A stretch of DNA of 64,000 bases, from contig CAJTAK010000006.1 of assembly GCA_910574255.1 (NCBI GenBank), positions 62,001-126,000 on the forward strand, given 5' to 3'. This document shows, one piece after another, positions 56,235-64,000 of the stretch. This DNA comes from Clostridia bacterium (GTDB taxonomy: Bacteria > Bacillota > Clostridia > Lachnospirales > Lachnospiraceae). Each line of letters opens with the position of its first letter. Within the stretch, counting starts at the first letter, position 1. Under the pieces are notes generated by a model, which had not been told where the DNA came from, searched no databases, and saw only the letters and a program-made list of their open reading frames with translations. The position numbers were made by a program, and so were the translations under genes.

Positions 56235-57125
56235 ATGGATAGGATGCAGTTGAGGGCGCTGGCAAAGATTAATTTAGGATTAGATGTTTTGCGGCGCAGA
56301 GAGGATGGGTACCATGAGGTTCGGATGATTATGCAGACCGTACATATTTTTGATCAGCTTCAGCTTGAGAAAAGGCGGGAAGAAGGGATTCGAGTTCGGA
56401 CAAACCTGTATTATCTGCCGGAAAATGAGAATAATTTGGTTTTTAAGGCGGCTAAGCTTTTGTGGGAGGAGTTTGGATTGCCTGGGGGGATTTCTATTCA
56501 GCTAAAGAAGTATATTCCGGTAGCGGCCGGAATGGCCGGGGGGAGTTCTGATGCGGCGGCTGTGCTTTTTGGAATGAATCGCATGTATGATCTGGGATTG
56601 TCTATGCAAGAGTTGATGCAGAGGGGAGTGCAAATTGGTGCGGATGTGCCTTACTGTATTATGCGGGGAACAGCATTGGCAGAAGGAATTGGTGAGGTTT
56701 TGAGTCCGCTTCCTCCTATGCCGCCTTGTACGATTCTGGTGGCCAAGCCTGGGATTGGGGTTTCCACACGGTTTGTTTTTGAAAATTTGAAGGCGAATGA
56801 GCTTAAATATCATCCGGATATTGATGGGATGCTGGCCGCTTTGAAGGCTCAAAATCTTAAGGAGCTTGCAGAACATATGGATCAGGGGAATGTGCTGGAG
56901 ACTGTTACGATACCGGCCTATCCGGTGATTCAGAAGCTGAAGGAGACTATGCTGGGGTGCGGGGCTCTGACTGCGCTGATGAGTGGAAGCGGTCCGACGG
57001 TGTTTGGGATTTTTGAAAGCAGGCAGTCAGCTAAGCGGGCATATGGGGTTCTGAAACGGGGACGTCTGGCAAAACAGATTTTCCTGACAACACCTTACAA
57101 TAATAGGAGGATAAAGTATGAGTAA
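56235..57125 (+). CDS. ispE: 4-diphosphocytidyl-2-C-methyl-D-erythritol kinase
   Basis: A GHMP kinase of the non-mevalonate (MEP) isoprenoid pathway. From ATG 56235 it has 296 residues. LRALAKINLGLDVLRRREDGYHEV is the N-terminal signature, VPVAAGMAGGSSDAAAVL the ATP-binding motif and LMSGSGPTVFGIF the C-terminal GHMP motif. The upstream start at 56190 would add an unlikely N-terminus and lies at the promoter. It overlaps the GntR gene by 8 bases. Confidence 0.93.
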   Translation: MDRMQLRALAKINLGLDVLRRREDGYHEVRMIMQTVHIFDQLQLEKRREEGIRVRTNLYYLPENENNLVFKAAKLLWEEFGLPGGISIQLKKYIPVAAGMAGGSSDAAAVLFGMNRMYDLGLSMQELMQRGVQIGADVPYCIMRGTALAEGIGEVLSPLPPMPPCTILVAKPGIGVSTRFVFENLKANELKYHPDIDGMLAALKAQNLKELAEHMDQGNVLETVTIPAYPVIQKLKETMLGCGALTALMSGSGPTVFGIFESRQSAKRAYGVLKRGRLAKQIFLTTPYNNRRIKYE

Positions 57126-57795
57126 GGAGATCCATACAACAATTAATGAATATCTTCCTTTGCGAGATGTGGTTTTTCAGATTCTTCGACAGTCTATTCT
57201 CCATGGAGAGTTAAAACCCGGGGAACGTTTGATGGAGATTCATCTGGCAGAGCGGCTGGGAGTGAGCCGTACGCCTATCAGGGAAGCGATTCGGAAGCTG
57301 GAGCTGGAGGGTCTGGTGGTGATGATTCCGCACAGGGGGGCTGCGGTGGCCAGTATCACGGAGAAGGATCTGAAGGATGTGCTGGAGGTGCGGCTCACAT
57401 TAGAAATTCTGGCGGGTGAAGTGGCCTGTGAACGGATTACGCCAGAACTATTGGAGGAGCTTAAAAAGGCAGGAGAGGAATTTGGACGTCTGAAGGAGAC
57501 GGAGGATGTGAACTTTCTGGCGGAAGCGGATGTCAGATTCCATGAAATTATATATGCGGCTACGGAAAATGCCAGACTGATTACGATTTTAAATAATCTG
57601 CGAGAGCAGATGTACCGTTATCGGCTGGAATACTTGAAGGATAAGGGCAGCCATGAAAGGCTCTGCCAGGAGCATCAAGAGATTTATGCGGCTATTAAAA
57701 ATGGGGACAAGAAGGCTGTGGGGACAGCAATCTGTAAGCATATTGACAATCAGAAGGCAGCAATTCTGGCAGGAATACGGGAACAACAGGTATAG
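57118..57795 (+). CDS. GntR family regulator, FadR/FCD subfamily
   Basis: A 225-residue DNA-binding regulator. The N-terminal winged helix covers about 12-75 (GERLMEIHLAERLGVSRTPIREAIRKLELEGLV). The C-terminal all-helical FCD effector domain covers about 85-215 (LEVRLTLEILAGEVACERI, ADVRFHEIIYAATEN) and has metal-binding-type residues. The ligand is usually an organic acid; none can be assigned. The start overlaps the end of ispE, so translation is coupled. Confidence 0.92.
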   Translation: MSKEIHTTINEYLPLRDVVFQILRQSILHGELKPGERLMEIHLAERLGVSRTPIREAIRKLELEGLVVMIPHRGAAVASITEKDLKDVLEVRLTLEILAGEVACERITPELLEELKKAGEEFGRLKETEDVNFLAEADVRFHEIIYAATENARLITILNNLREQMYRYRLEYLKDKGSHERLCQEHQEIYAAIKNGDKKAVGTAICKHIDNQKAAILAGIREQQV

Positions 57796-57856
57796 ATAAG
57801 GAAAAATATGGCAATCCTCTGAAGGATAAGAATTATTGCAAACCAGGAGGAGAACC

Positions 57857-58117
57857 ATGAAAAATAAAAATCGGATACAATTGCTGCTTTTAATTTTATC
57901 AATGATAATTGGAGGCGCAGGCACGTGTATGTGTGCCAGACGGTTTCCAGTGTGCAGCCCGGCGCCCCTGGCTCAGATGGCCTGGTGGGGTGGTATTTAT
58001 CCGGAATATTGTCTGTCAGGGGCTATGGAGGCTGTCGGGGAGGAAGATACTGACAGTGCAAGGGCAGAGCTCCAGGTAAAAGTTTGTTTTAAATATTTAA
58101 CATTTTTGAATGAGTGA
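57857..58117 (+). CDS. small hypothetical exported protein
   Basis: An 86-residue protein that I do not recognise. Residues 8-25 are a hydrophobic signal or anchor (IQLLLLILSMIIGGAG), followed by CMCARRFPVC and further Cys and Trp residues. ATG 57857 follows CAGGAGGAGAACC, a strong ribosome site, so it is probably translated. Its 3' half has weaker coding character. It lies between the GntR gene and murI. Confidence 0.5.
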   Translation: MKNKNRIQLLLLILSMIIGGAGTCMCARRFPVCSPAPLAQMAWWGGIYPEYCLSGAMEAVGEEDTDSARAELQVKVCFKYLTFLNE

Positions 58118-58182
58118 TGCAGTAAAAATCGGCATTGAGACCAGTGTACAGTTTCGTTTATAAATCTTGGAGGATGGGACTA

Positions 58183-58227
58183 ATGAAGGAAAAGGTGTTC
58201 TGTAAGGGTGCTGCGAAGCCGAAATAG
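58183..58227 (+). CDS. possible 14-codon leader peptide before murI
   Basis: ATG 58183 opens 14 codons (MKEKVFCKGAAKPK) ending at TAG 58225. A TTGGAGG ribosome site lies about 9 bases upstream. Its stop lies about 10 bases before the murI start, so it could be coupled to murI. It may equally be chance. Confidence 0.25.
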   Translation: MKEKVFCKGAAKPK

Positions 58228-58236
58228 GAGGAGACC

Positions 58237-59061
58237 ATGAATGAAGTAAGAGAAGCTCCTATAGGAGTTTTTGATTCCGGCGTGGGGGGACTGACGGTGG
58301 TTCGTGAGATTATGCGTCAGATTCCCAAGGAGCGGATTGTGTATTTTGGAGATACGGCCAGGGTGCCTTACGGAACGAAATCTAAGGATACAGTTATCCG
58401 CTATTCCAGACAGATTGTCCGCTTTCTTAAAACGCGGAATGTTAAGGCACTGGTGATTGCCTGTAATACAGCCAGTGCTTATGCCATGGAAACGCTTCAG
58501 CAGGAGGTGGATCTTCCTATTATTGGTGTGGTGAAGCCGGGAGCCCGGGTGGCAGCCAGAGAAACGTCTGGCGGCAATATTGGAGTGATTGGAACGGAAG
58601 GAACGGTAGGAAGCCATATTTACCGTGATTACATACAAAGCCTGCGGCCGGATGCCCGTGTATTTGAAAAAGCCTGTCCCCTTTTTGTTTCTCTTGCCGA
58701 GGAGGGATGGTGGAAGGATCCCATTACGGAGGCTGTGGCTCAGAGGTATCTTCAAGAGATGAAAGAGCGGCAGGTGGATACTTTGATTTTGGGATGCACC
58801 CATTATCCGCTGCTTCGGTCTACAGTACGAAAGGTCATAGGAGAAGGTGTAAATCTGGTAAACCCTGCTTATGAAACGGCCATCAGCCTGCGCGAGCTTC
58901 TTTTACAGGAGCATATAGACAATCAGGGGCACAATAAGACAGGGGAGAACCCTTATGAGTTTTTTGTAAGCGATGCGGCAGAGAGGTTCAAGGCATTTGC
59001 CAATTCCATTTTGCCTTTTGATATTACAAGTACACGACAGATTCAGATAGAGGAGTTTTAA
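58237..59061 (+). CDS. murI: glutamate racemase
   Basis: Makes D-glutamate for peptidoglycan. The 274 residues have FDSGVGGLTV at the N-terminus, the first catalytic Cys in VIACNTASAYA and the second in LILGCTHYPLL, which together form the two-base cysteine mechanism. YFGDTARVPYGTKS is a further family motif. A GGAGGAGACC ribosome site precedes ATG 58237. It is followed after 5 bases by a DUF1934 gene. Confidence 0.95.
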   Translation: MNEVREAPIGVFDSGVGGLTVVREIMRQIPKERIVYFGDTARVPYGTKSKDTVIRYSRQIVRFLKTRNVKALVIACNTASAYAMETLQQEVDLPIIGVVKPGARVAARETSGGNIGVIGTEGTVGSHIYRDYIQSLRPDARVFEKACPLFVSLAEEGWWKDPITEAVAQRYLQEMKERQVDTLILGCTHYPLLRSTVRKVIGEGVNLVNPAYETAISLRELLLQEHIDNQGHNKTGENPYEFFVSDAAERFKAFANSILPFDITSTRQIQIEEF

Positions 59062-59066
59062 AGACT

Positions 59067-59516
59067 ATGACAAATGAAGTACTGCTTACCATTGCCGGAT
59101 TGCAGCTGATAGATGGGGAGGGGGAGACTCCAATAGAAATTGTTACGGCAGGGGACTATTATCATCGAAACGGAAAGCATTATATTTTGTATGATGAGAT
59201 GATAGAGGGCTGTTCGGGACATATACACAATACGGTGAAAATCGGGGAGGAAAGCCTGGAGGTTATTAAGAAAGGCATTTCCAATGTGCATATGGTATTT
59301 GAAAAGAACAGGAAAAACCTTACCTGTTATGCCACACCTTTTGGAAATCTGACCATAGGGATTATGGCTCATCGGATTCAGATTGATGAGAGTGACAAGG
59401 ATATTGATGTTCAGGTGAATTACTCTTTGGATGTGAATGATCAGTATCTGGCAGACTGTTCCATTCAATTGAATGTGAAGTCCAAGGATGCCGGGAATTT
59501 TCGGTTGCAGCAATAA
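59067..59516 (+). CDS. DUF1934 (YwiB-type) beta-barrel protein
   Basis: A 149-residue soluble protein of a calycin-like beta-barrel family found in Firmicutes; no biochemical role is established. Alternating strand-like segments run the whole length (IEIVTAGDYYHRNGKHYILY, NTVKIGEESLEVIKKG, LTCYATPFGNLTIGI). It is only 5 bases after murI and probably co-transcribed. Confidence 0.82.
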   Translation: MTNEVLLTIAGLQLIDGEGETPIEIVTAGDYYHRNGKHYILYDEMIEGCSGHIHNTVKIGEESLEVIKKGISNVHMVFEKNRKNLTCYATPFGNLTIGIMAHRIQIDESDKDIDVQVNYSLDVNDQYLADCSIQLNVKSKDAGNFRLQQ

Positions 59517-59530
59517 TGGAATCAAAGCGA

Positions 59531-59566
59531 TAAAAATGCTGGACAATGAGCCCAGCATTTTACTTA
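59531..59566. terminator. bidirectional terminator
   Basis: AAAATGCTGG (59533-59542) pairs perfectly with CCAGCATTTT (59552-59561). T-rich and A-rich tracts lie on either side. It separates convergent genes. Confidence 0.8.
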
Positions 59567-59575
59567 TAGATAGTA

Positions 59576-60016
59576 TTACTTTTTAAACAGGCGTTTGAAA
59601 AAGCCTTTCTTAGGCGGAGGAGTTTCTAATCCTCCTCTTGCGCTTTTAACAGCACTGATGTAAATTCCGCTGACTACCGCCTTTACTTCACGCTTGACAG
59701 GAATCAGATCAAATACTTTTTCATCACAGACAAGAGTCATTACCTTGGGGCCAACCTTAGCTTTTACAATAGGAAGCTTGTTCCAGCGCAGCAGTTTTGG
59801 AGTCTGTTCAATTACTTGGGACGGAAGCCCTGACTGGGAAATCTTCATTCTCTTTTTATCAATGACCAGCATACTGATAGTTTGGGCAATGGCTTCCATC
59901 TGCTCTTGCTGAACAGCCTGCTTTCGCTGTGCCTTTCTCCCAAAGAAATATAATGCTACCAGTGCGGCGATTAGAACGACAATGATAACAATTAAGACAA
60001 TACTAAGTGTTGACAT
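59576..60016 (-). CDS. membrane-anchored hypothetical protein
   Basis: A 146-residue protein not assigned to a named family. One N-terminal membrane helix (about 4-26, LSIVLIVIIVVLIAALVALYFFG) is followed by a basic coiled stretch (RKAQRKQAVQQEQMEAI). A cytoplasmic domain follows with KAKVGPKVMTLVCDEKVFDLIPVKREVKAVVSG. The C-terminus is Pro- and Lys-rich (PPPKKGFFKRLFKK), which could bind membrane or nucleic acid. The start ATG lies 127 bases from the divergent cardiolipin synthase gene. Confidence 0.7.
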   Translation of the reverse strand: MSTLSIVLIVIIVVLIAALVALYFFGRKAQRKQAVQQEQMEAIAQTISMLVIDKKRMKISQSGLPSQVIEQTPKLLRWNKLPIVKAKVGPKVMTLVCDEKVFDLIPVKREVKAVVSGIYISAVKSARGGLETPPPKKGFFKRLFKK

Positions 60017-60142
60017 CTATTAAAATCCTCCTGCGTACTTCAAATAAAAGATATTATAACAGTTTTTCTGGTAAAGCGCAAGGGAAAATGATATACTAAC
60101 TGGTAAGGCTTTGCAGTAGAAAGTAAGAGAGGAGAAAGCACA

Positions 60143-61627
60143 ATGCTTGTTATCCTTGGAGGTTTATGGAGTGGATTCCTTCAGATTCTGGGATTCTGGA
60201 TGGATCATCTGATTTTTATCAATATTGTCTTGTCTATTGCAATTGTATTTTTTGAACGCCGGGAACCACGGACTGTGTGGACCTGGCTTCTTTTGCTGTA
60301 TTTTATTCCTATTTTGGGGATTTTCCTATATTTTATGATTGGGCACGACTTCCATAAGCAGCATATGTTCCGAACCAAGGAGATTGAGGACGCTATGTAT
60401 TCTGCCATAAGCAGGCAGGAAGAAGTTATTATCCGGGATGAGTTTGAACCTAAGGATCCAAGACTGCGGAAGTATCTGGATGTGGTGCTGATGAACCTGG
60501 AAGCGGCGGACGCAGTGTACAGTGCGGACAATCATATTGAGATATATACTGACGGGAGGGAGAAGTTTCGGGCACTCTACGAGGAGATGCAGAAGGCAAA
60601 AGAATATATTCATATCCAATATTACATTATCCGAAATGATGAATTATGGCAGCCCTTTGAAAAGCTTCTGATAGAAAAAGTGCAGCAGGGGGTGGAAGTT
60701 CGCCTCCTTTACGACAGCATGGGAAGCAGAACCATGAGGAAAAGTGACTGGAAGCGCATGAAAGAGGCAGGCATTCAGGTGGGAGAGTTTTTCCCGGCTC
60801 TTCTCGGACGGCTGCAGCTTCGAATGAATTATCGCAACCACAGGAAGATTGTGGTGATTGATGGGAAATCGGCCTTTGTGGGCGGATTTAACATTGGAAG
60901 AGAGTATGTAGGAATGGAACCAAAATTTGGATATTGGAGAGACACCCATTTACAAATTAGGGGTTCTGCGGTACTCTCTTTGCATATCCGCTTTATTCTG
61001 GATTGGAATTATGCCACAAAGCAGAATCTTTTTATAACAGATCGGTATTTTGAGGAATATAAAGAAGAATGCAAGGGAGGTGCGGCCGTTCAAATTGTTG
61101 CCAGCGGTCCGGACTCCAAGTGGCAGAATATCCGGAATGTTTACCTGAAAATGATCAGCAAAGCCAGAAAGAACATTTATATTCAGACCCCCTATTTTAT
61201 TCCGGATGAAACAGTCATGAATGCTATCCGCATTGCGGCTATGTCCGGCGTGGATGTGCGTGTAATGATTCCCTGTAAGCCGGATCATCCTTTTGTCTAT
61301 TGGGCTACCTATTCTTACATTGGGGACTTGCTGGAAGCCGGAGCAAAATGCTATACCTATGATAATGGCTTTCTTCACGCCAAAGGAATGGTGGTAGATG
61401 GGGTGGTAAGCTGTTATGGAACAGCCAATATGGATATTCGGAGTTTTTGCCTGAATTTTGAGGTAAATGCGGTAGTATACAGTGTACAGACGGCAGAACA
61501 GCTAGAGGCTTTATTTTTGGAGGATTTGAAATCTTGTACCAGAGTGACGAGGGAGCTTTATGGAAAGAGGTCTTATCTGGTGCGCTTCAAAGAACAGTTT
61601 TCCAGACTGTTTTCACCGCTTTTATAG
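60143..61627 (+). CDS. cls: cardiolipin synthase
   Basis: Condenses phosphatidylglycerol to cardiolipin. The 494 residues have two N-terminal membrane helices (about 3-35 and 40-65). Two phospholipase-D HKD motifs follow: NHRKIVVIDGKSAFVGGFN and LHAKGMVVDGVVSCYGTANMD. Both have the HxKxxxxD residues. ATG 60143 follows AGAGAGGAGAAAGC. The final residues overlap the reading frame upstream of the next gene but not its true start. Confidence 0.93.
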   Translation: MLVILGGLWSGFLQILGFWMDHLIFINIVLSIAIVFFERREPRTVWTWLLLLYFIPILGIFLYFMIGHDFHKQHMFRTKEIEDAMYSAISRQEEVIIRDEFEPKDPRLRKYLDVVLMNLEAADAVYSADNHIEIYTDGREKFRALYEEMQKAKEYIHIQYYIIRNDELWQPFEKLLIEKVQQGVEVRLLYDSMGSRTMRKSDWKRMKEAGIQVGEFFPALLGRLQLRMNYRNHRKIVVIDGKSAFVGGFNIGREYVGMEPKFGYWRDTHLQIRGSAVLSLHIRFILDWNYATKQNLFITDRYFEEYKEECKGGAAVQIVASGPDSKWQNIRNVYLKMISKARKNIYIQTPYFIPDETVMNAIRIAAMSGVDVRVMIPCKPDHPFVYWATYSYIGDLLEAGAKCYTYDNGFLHAKGMVVDGVVSCYGTANMDIRSFCLNFEVNAVVYSVQTAEQLEALFLEDLKSCTRVTRELYGKRSYLVRFKEQFSRLFSPLL

Positions 61628-61670
61628 AATACTTGTAAAATATGAAGATGAAAAATGGAGGAGAAAGATT

Positions 61671-62765
61671 ATGAAAAAGAAATGGATTTTGACATTGGTA
61701 TTAGCGGGTGTTTTGGCATTAACCGCCGCCTGCGGAAATAAGAAAGATGAGAAACAGGACAGTGCAAAGAATGAAGCCTCTGCAGAAAGTGAAGAACATA
61801 AAAGCAAAGTGGTAAAGCTGGGAAACTATAAAGGTGTAAAAGCTGAGGCGGTCAGTACAGAGGTAACAGAAGATGAGATTCAGGCAGAGATTGACGCACT
61901 GCTGGCCTTCTATCCGGCCACAAAGCCGGTAGAGGGTAAGACTGTCATAGAGGAAGGGGATACGGTCAACATTGACTTTGTGGGCCGGATGGATGGAGAA
62001 ACTTTTGAAGGGGGAAGTTCTCAGGATCAGGGCTATGATCTGACTATAGGCTCAGGCTCCTTTATTGCAGGGTTTGAAGAGGGACTGGTTGGAAAAGAGA
62101 TTGGCAATACGTATGAGTTGAACCTGACATTTCCGGATCCCTACAAGCCCAATCCGGATTTTTCCGGAAAAGATGTGGTGTTTGAGGTCACTGTGCATAG
62201 CATTGTAGAGTATATGGATGCGGAATGGACAGACGAATTCGTGCAGAAATATACAAGCTACGATTCTATAGATGCATATAAAGAAGGAACAAGGGCAGAG
62301 CTGGAGAATGAAAAGATTCAGAATAAGCCTTCTGAGTGGCAATATCAGGTGTTTCAGGCTATTGCTGAGGATTCTGAGTTTGAATTTGATGAAACGGAAT
62401 TAGAAGGCTTAAAAACAAATATTGTGCAGGAATATCAGATGTATGCTTCATTTTCCGGTATGGAGCTGGCGGACTTTTTACAATATTATATGAATGGCAT
62501 TTCTGAGGATGAGTTTGAGCAGCGGGCAATGGAACAGGCAGAAAACCAGCTGAAAATCCAACTGGTGATTGATGCGGTTAGTGCTGCGGAGGGAATCAGC
62601 CTGACAGAAGAGGAATATCAGGAAGGATTAAAAGGACTGGCAGAGGAATATGGTGCGGAGAGTCCGGAAGCTTTTGAAGAGCAGTATGGACGTGAAGCTA
62701 TAGAAGATGGTCTGCTTTATGATAAAACAGTTGATTTTGTAGTGGGTCAGGCGGTGGAGATTTAG
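61671..62765 (+). CDS. trigger-factor-like FKBP peptidyl-prolyl isomerase lipoprotein
   Basis: A surface-attached foldase of 364 residues. The signal peptide VLAGVLALTAAC ends at a lipid-modified Cys (about residue 20). The FKBP-type domain covers about residues 85-180 (VNIDFVGRMDGETFEGGSSQDQGYDLTIGSGSFIAGFEEGLVGKEIG). A helical C-terminal domain like trigger factor domain III covers about 200-355. It lacks the ribosome-binding N-domain, so it probably acts outside the membrane. ATG 61671 follows GGAGGAGAAAGATT; an in-frame start at 61560 overlaps the cls tail. Confidence 0.85.
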   Translation: MKKKWILTLVLAGVLALTAACGNKKDEKQDSAKNEASAESEEHKSKVVKLGNYKGVKAEAVSTEVTEDEIQAEIDALLAFYPATKPVEGKTVIEEGDTVNIDFVGRMDGETFEGGSSQDQGYDLTIGSGSFIAGFEEGLVGKEIGNTYELNLTFPDPYKPNPDFSGKDVVFEVTVHSIVEYMDAEWTDEFVQKYTSYDSIDAYKEGTRAELENEKIQNKPSEWQYQVFQAIAEDSEFEFDETELEGLKTNIVQEYQMYASFSGMELADFLQYYMNGISEDEFEQRAMEQAENQLKIQLVIDAVSAAEGISLTEEEYQEGLKGLAEEYGAESPEAFEEQYGREAIEDGLLYDKTVDFVVGQAVEI

Positions 62766-62848
62766 ATTTGCGCCATACATTTTGAACCGCTGGCATAATC
62801 CCGTTTTTTCCCTCATAAGATGTAAAAAACGTTCTCAGGGGGATCACC

Positions 62849-63106
62849 TTGAAGGAATATATCGAAGAACGGGCGGTGGCCATCGCTAATTACATCATAG
62901 AGAACAATGCAACGGTGCGGCAGACGGCTAAGCGATTTGGGATTAGCAAGTCTACCGTACATAAAGACGTAGCGGAGCGCCTGGTTCATATCAATCCGGC
63001 CCTTGCAAAGCAGGCCAGAATCGTGTTGGATATCAACAAATCGGAGCGTCATATTCGGGGAGGAATGGCTACTAAGGAAAAGTATCTTCATCAAAAGAAT
63101 GTATAG
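62849..63106 (+). CDS. spoIIID: sporulation transcriptional regulator SpoIIID
   Basis: A mother-cell DNA-binding protein that shifts gene expression between the sigma-E and sigma-K phases of sporulation. The 85 residues fit the family. KEYIEERAVAIANYIIENNATVRQTAKRFGISKSTVHKDVAERL is the HTH core. The start is TTG 62849 behind AGGGGGATCACC. A CATACATT box at 62774-62781 resembles a sigma-E -10, but no good -35 was seen. It supports an endospore-forming host. Confidence 0.94.
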   Translation: MKEYIEERAVAIANYIIENNATVRQTAKRFGISKSTVHKDVAERLVHINPALAKQARIVLDINKSERHIRGGMATKEKYLHQKNV

Positions 63107-63116
63107 GGAAAATCCG

Positions 63117-63144
63117 TTGACATTTGTATGAAACTTGCTAGAAT
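63117..63144 (+). promoter_or_regulatory. promoter for the MATE transporter gene
   Basis: TTGACA (63117-63122) and TAGAAT (63139-63144) have a 16-base spacer, about 50 bases before the ATG. Confidence 0.68.
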
Positions 63145-63195
63145 AGAGGGATAAAGCTTGTGGATAGGCAAGATACCAATGAGGAGAGTGTGAAA

Positions 63196-64000
63196 ATGTT
63201 TACGAAGCAGGATTTGAGAAAGCTGATTCTGCCATTGATCATAGAGCAGGTTCTTCTGGTGGCTGTGGGAATGGCGGATACGATTATGATTTCCAGCGTG
63301 GGCGAAGCAGCCGTATCAGGTGTATCACTGGTGGATACTATGAATGTGCTGCTGATCAATTTATTTACGGCTTTGGCTACAGGGGGCGCCGTTGTTGCGG
63401 GGCACAGCCTTGGGGAAGGTTCTAAGGAGCGTGCCTGTGAGGCAGCAGAGCAGCTTTTGCTGTTTGTATCCTTGTCCTCCATAGGAATTATGCTCATGCT
63501 TCTGGCAGGGCGTTCGTGGATTTTAAGTCATGTATTTGGAAGGATTGAAGCGGATGTCATGGCAGATGCCAGAATTTATCTGCTGATCACGGCTTTTTCT
63601 ATTCCTTTTATTGCTGTTTACAATGCAGGAGCTGCTATTTTCCGCGCCATGAGCGATTCCCGGACATCGATGCTGGTATCGCTGATTATGAATGGCGTTA
63701 ATATTGTGGGAAATGCGCTCCTGATTTACGGCCTGAAAATGGGAGTGGAGGGAGCGGCGATTCCAACCCTTGTGTCCAGGATACTGGCCGCAGTGATTAT
63801 TACGATACTCCTGCGTAACCAGGGACTTGATATCCATCTGCGCAGGGGGGAGAAGCTGCGTCCTCAGAAAAAAATCATACGGAAAATATGCTTTATCGGG
63901 ATTCCCAACAGCCTGGAAAACAGTGTTTTTCAGCTTGGGAAGATTATGGTGTTAAGCCTGGTTACCAGCTTCGGAACCACGGCTCTTGCGGCAAATGCTG
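63196..64000 (+). CDS. MATE family efflux transporter (3' truncated by window edge)
   Basis: Opens at ATG 63196 behind GAGGAGAGTG and stays open to the window end, giving 268 residues of a protein usually near 450. It starts MFTKQDLRKLILPLIIEQVL and continues with about seven membrane segments (MADTIMISSVGEAAVSGVSLVDTMN, ALATGGAVVAGHSLGEG, NSLENSVFQLGKIM). These match MATE multidrug/Na+ antiporters. It carries its own promoter, so it is probably independent of spoIIID. The substrate is not inferable. Confidence 0.88.
   Translation, partial: MFTKQDLRKLILPLIIEQVLLVAVGMADTIMISSVGEAAVSGVSLVDTMNVLLINLFTALATGGAVVAGHSLGEGSKERACEAAEQLLLFVSLSSIGIMLMLLAGRSWILSHVFGRIEADVMADARIYLLITAFSIPFIAVYNAGAAIFRAMSDSRTSMLVSLIMNGVNIVGNALLIYGLKMGVEGAAIPTLVSRILAAVIITILLRNQGLDIHLRRGEKLRPQKKIIRKICFIGIPNSLENSVFQLGKIMVLSLVTSFGTTALAANA

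Noticed and set aside
62774-62781. Sigma-E promoter for spoIIID
   Set aside because: CATACATT fits a -10, but no matching -35 was found at the right distance, so it is not listed as a promoter.

Overview
The window reads as a chromosomal segment of an endospore-forming, low-to-mid GC Gram-positive, most likely a Lachnospiraceae-type Clostridia. The support is Firmicute ribosomal and RNA-polymerase gene order, an L10 leader, MutS2, YhaM, a SipL-type spore coat protein (DUF3794 plus LysM), SpoIIID, strong AGGAGG ribosome sites and TTGACA-17-TATAAT promoters. The genus is not resolved.

Layout. 1-1.9 kb: the 3' part of an aldehyde dehydrogenase gene and a convergent IclR regulator. 2.1-14.5 kb: the transcription/translation block rpmG-secE-nusG-rplK-rplA-(L10 leader)-rplJ-rplL, two small membrane-protein genes, then rpoB-rpoC. 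14.7-19.4 kb: a stand-alone dihydrolipoamide dehydrogenase, an ECF sigma factor with an RsgI-like anti-sigma carrying three PepSY repeats, and an MBL-fold hydrolase. 19.4-24.3 kb: the str operon rpsL-rpsG-fusA-tuf, with a 364-nt hairpin-rich spacer between rpsL and rpsG. 24.5-27.6 kb: an AT-rich restriction-modification island (C5 methyltransferase with its own HTH domain, PD-(D/E)XK endonuclease, Vsr repair nuclease). 27.7-34.1 kb (minus strand): mutS2, an OmpR-type two-component pair and a DUF885 lipoprotein. 34.2-39.6 kb: an HtrA-like protein with no histidine in its protease domain, yhaM, rlmD, a sigma-like protein lacking region 4, and an esterase-like lipoprotein. 39.6-49.1 kb: a cold-shock gene with an attenuator-like leader, then an ABC importer annotated by homology as ferric but better read as an organophosphate (sugar-phosphate) system, with a YesM/AraC two-component pair, an inositol-monophosphatase-family enzyme and a Gfo/Idh/MocA oxidoreductase. 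49.1-54 kb (minus strand): malQ-plsC-ddl-murF. 54-64 kb: PrcB-type lipoprotein, sipL, ispE, a GntR/FCD regulator, murI, DUF1934, cardiolipin synthase, a trigger-factor-like lipoprotein, spoIIID and the 5' part of a MATE transporter.

How the parts work together. The first and third blocks make ribosomal proteins, elongation factors and the core polymerase. Their control appears to be RNA-level feedback: two copies of an L1-binding mimic, an L10 leader with terminator, and unassigned structured spacers. The 40-49 kb block looks like a self-contained sense-import-dephosphorylate module. The 49-62 kb genes supply envelope precursors (D-Ala-D-Ala, D-Glu, isoprenoid, phospholipid). No CRISPR array, rRNA, tRNA, transposase or integrase was recognised.

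Best candidates for something undescribed: the rpsL-rpsG spacer RNA, the region-4-less sigma-like protein, the histidine-less HtrA-like protein, the PepSY-RsgI/ECF pair, the long palindromes inside the putative sugar-phosphate locus, and the possible operator in front of the HTH-methyltransferase.
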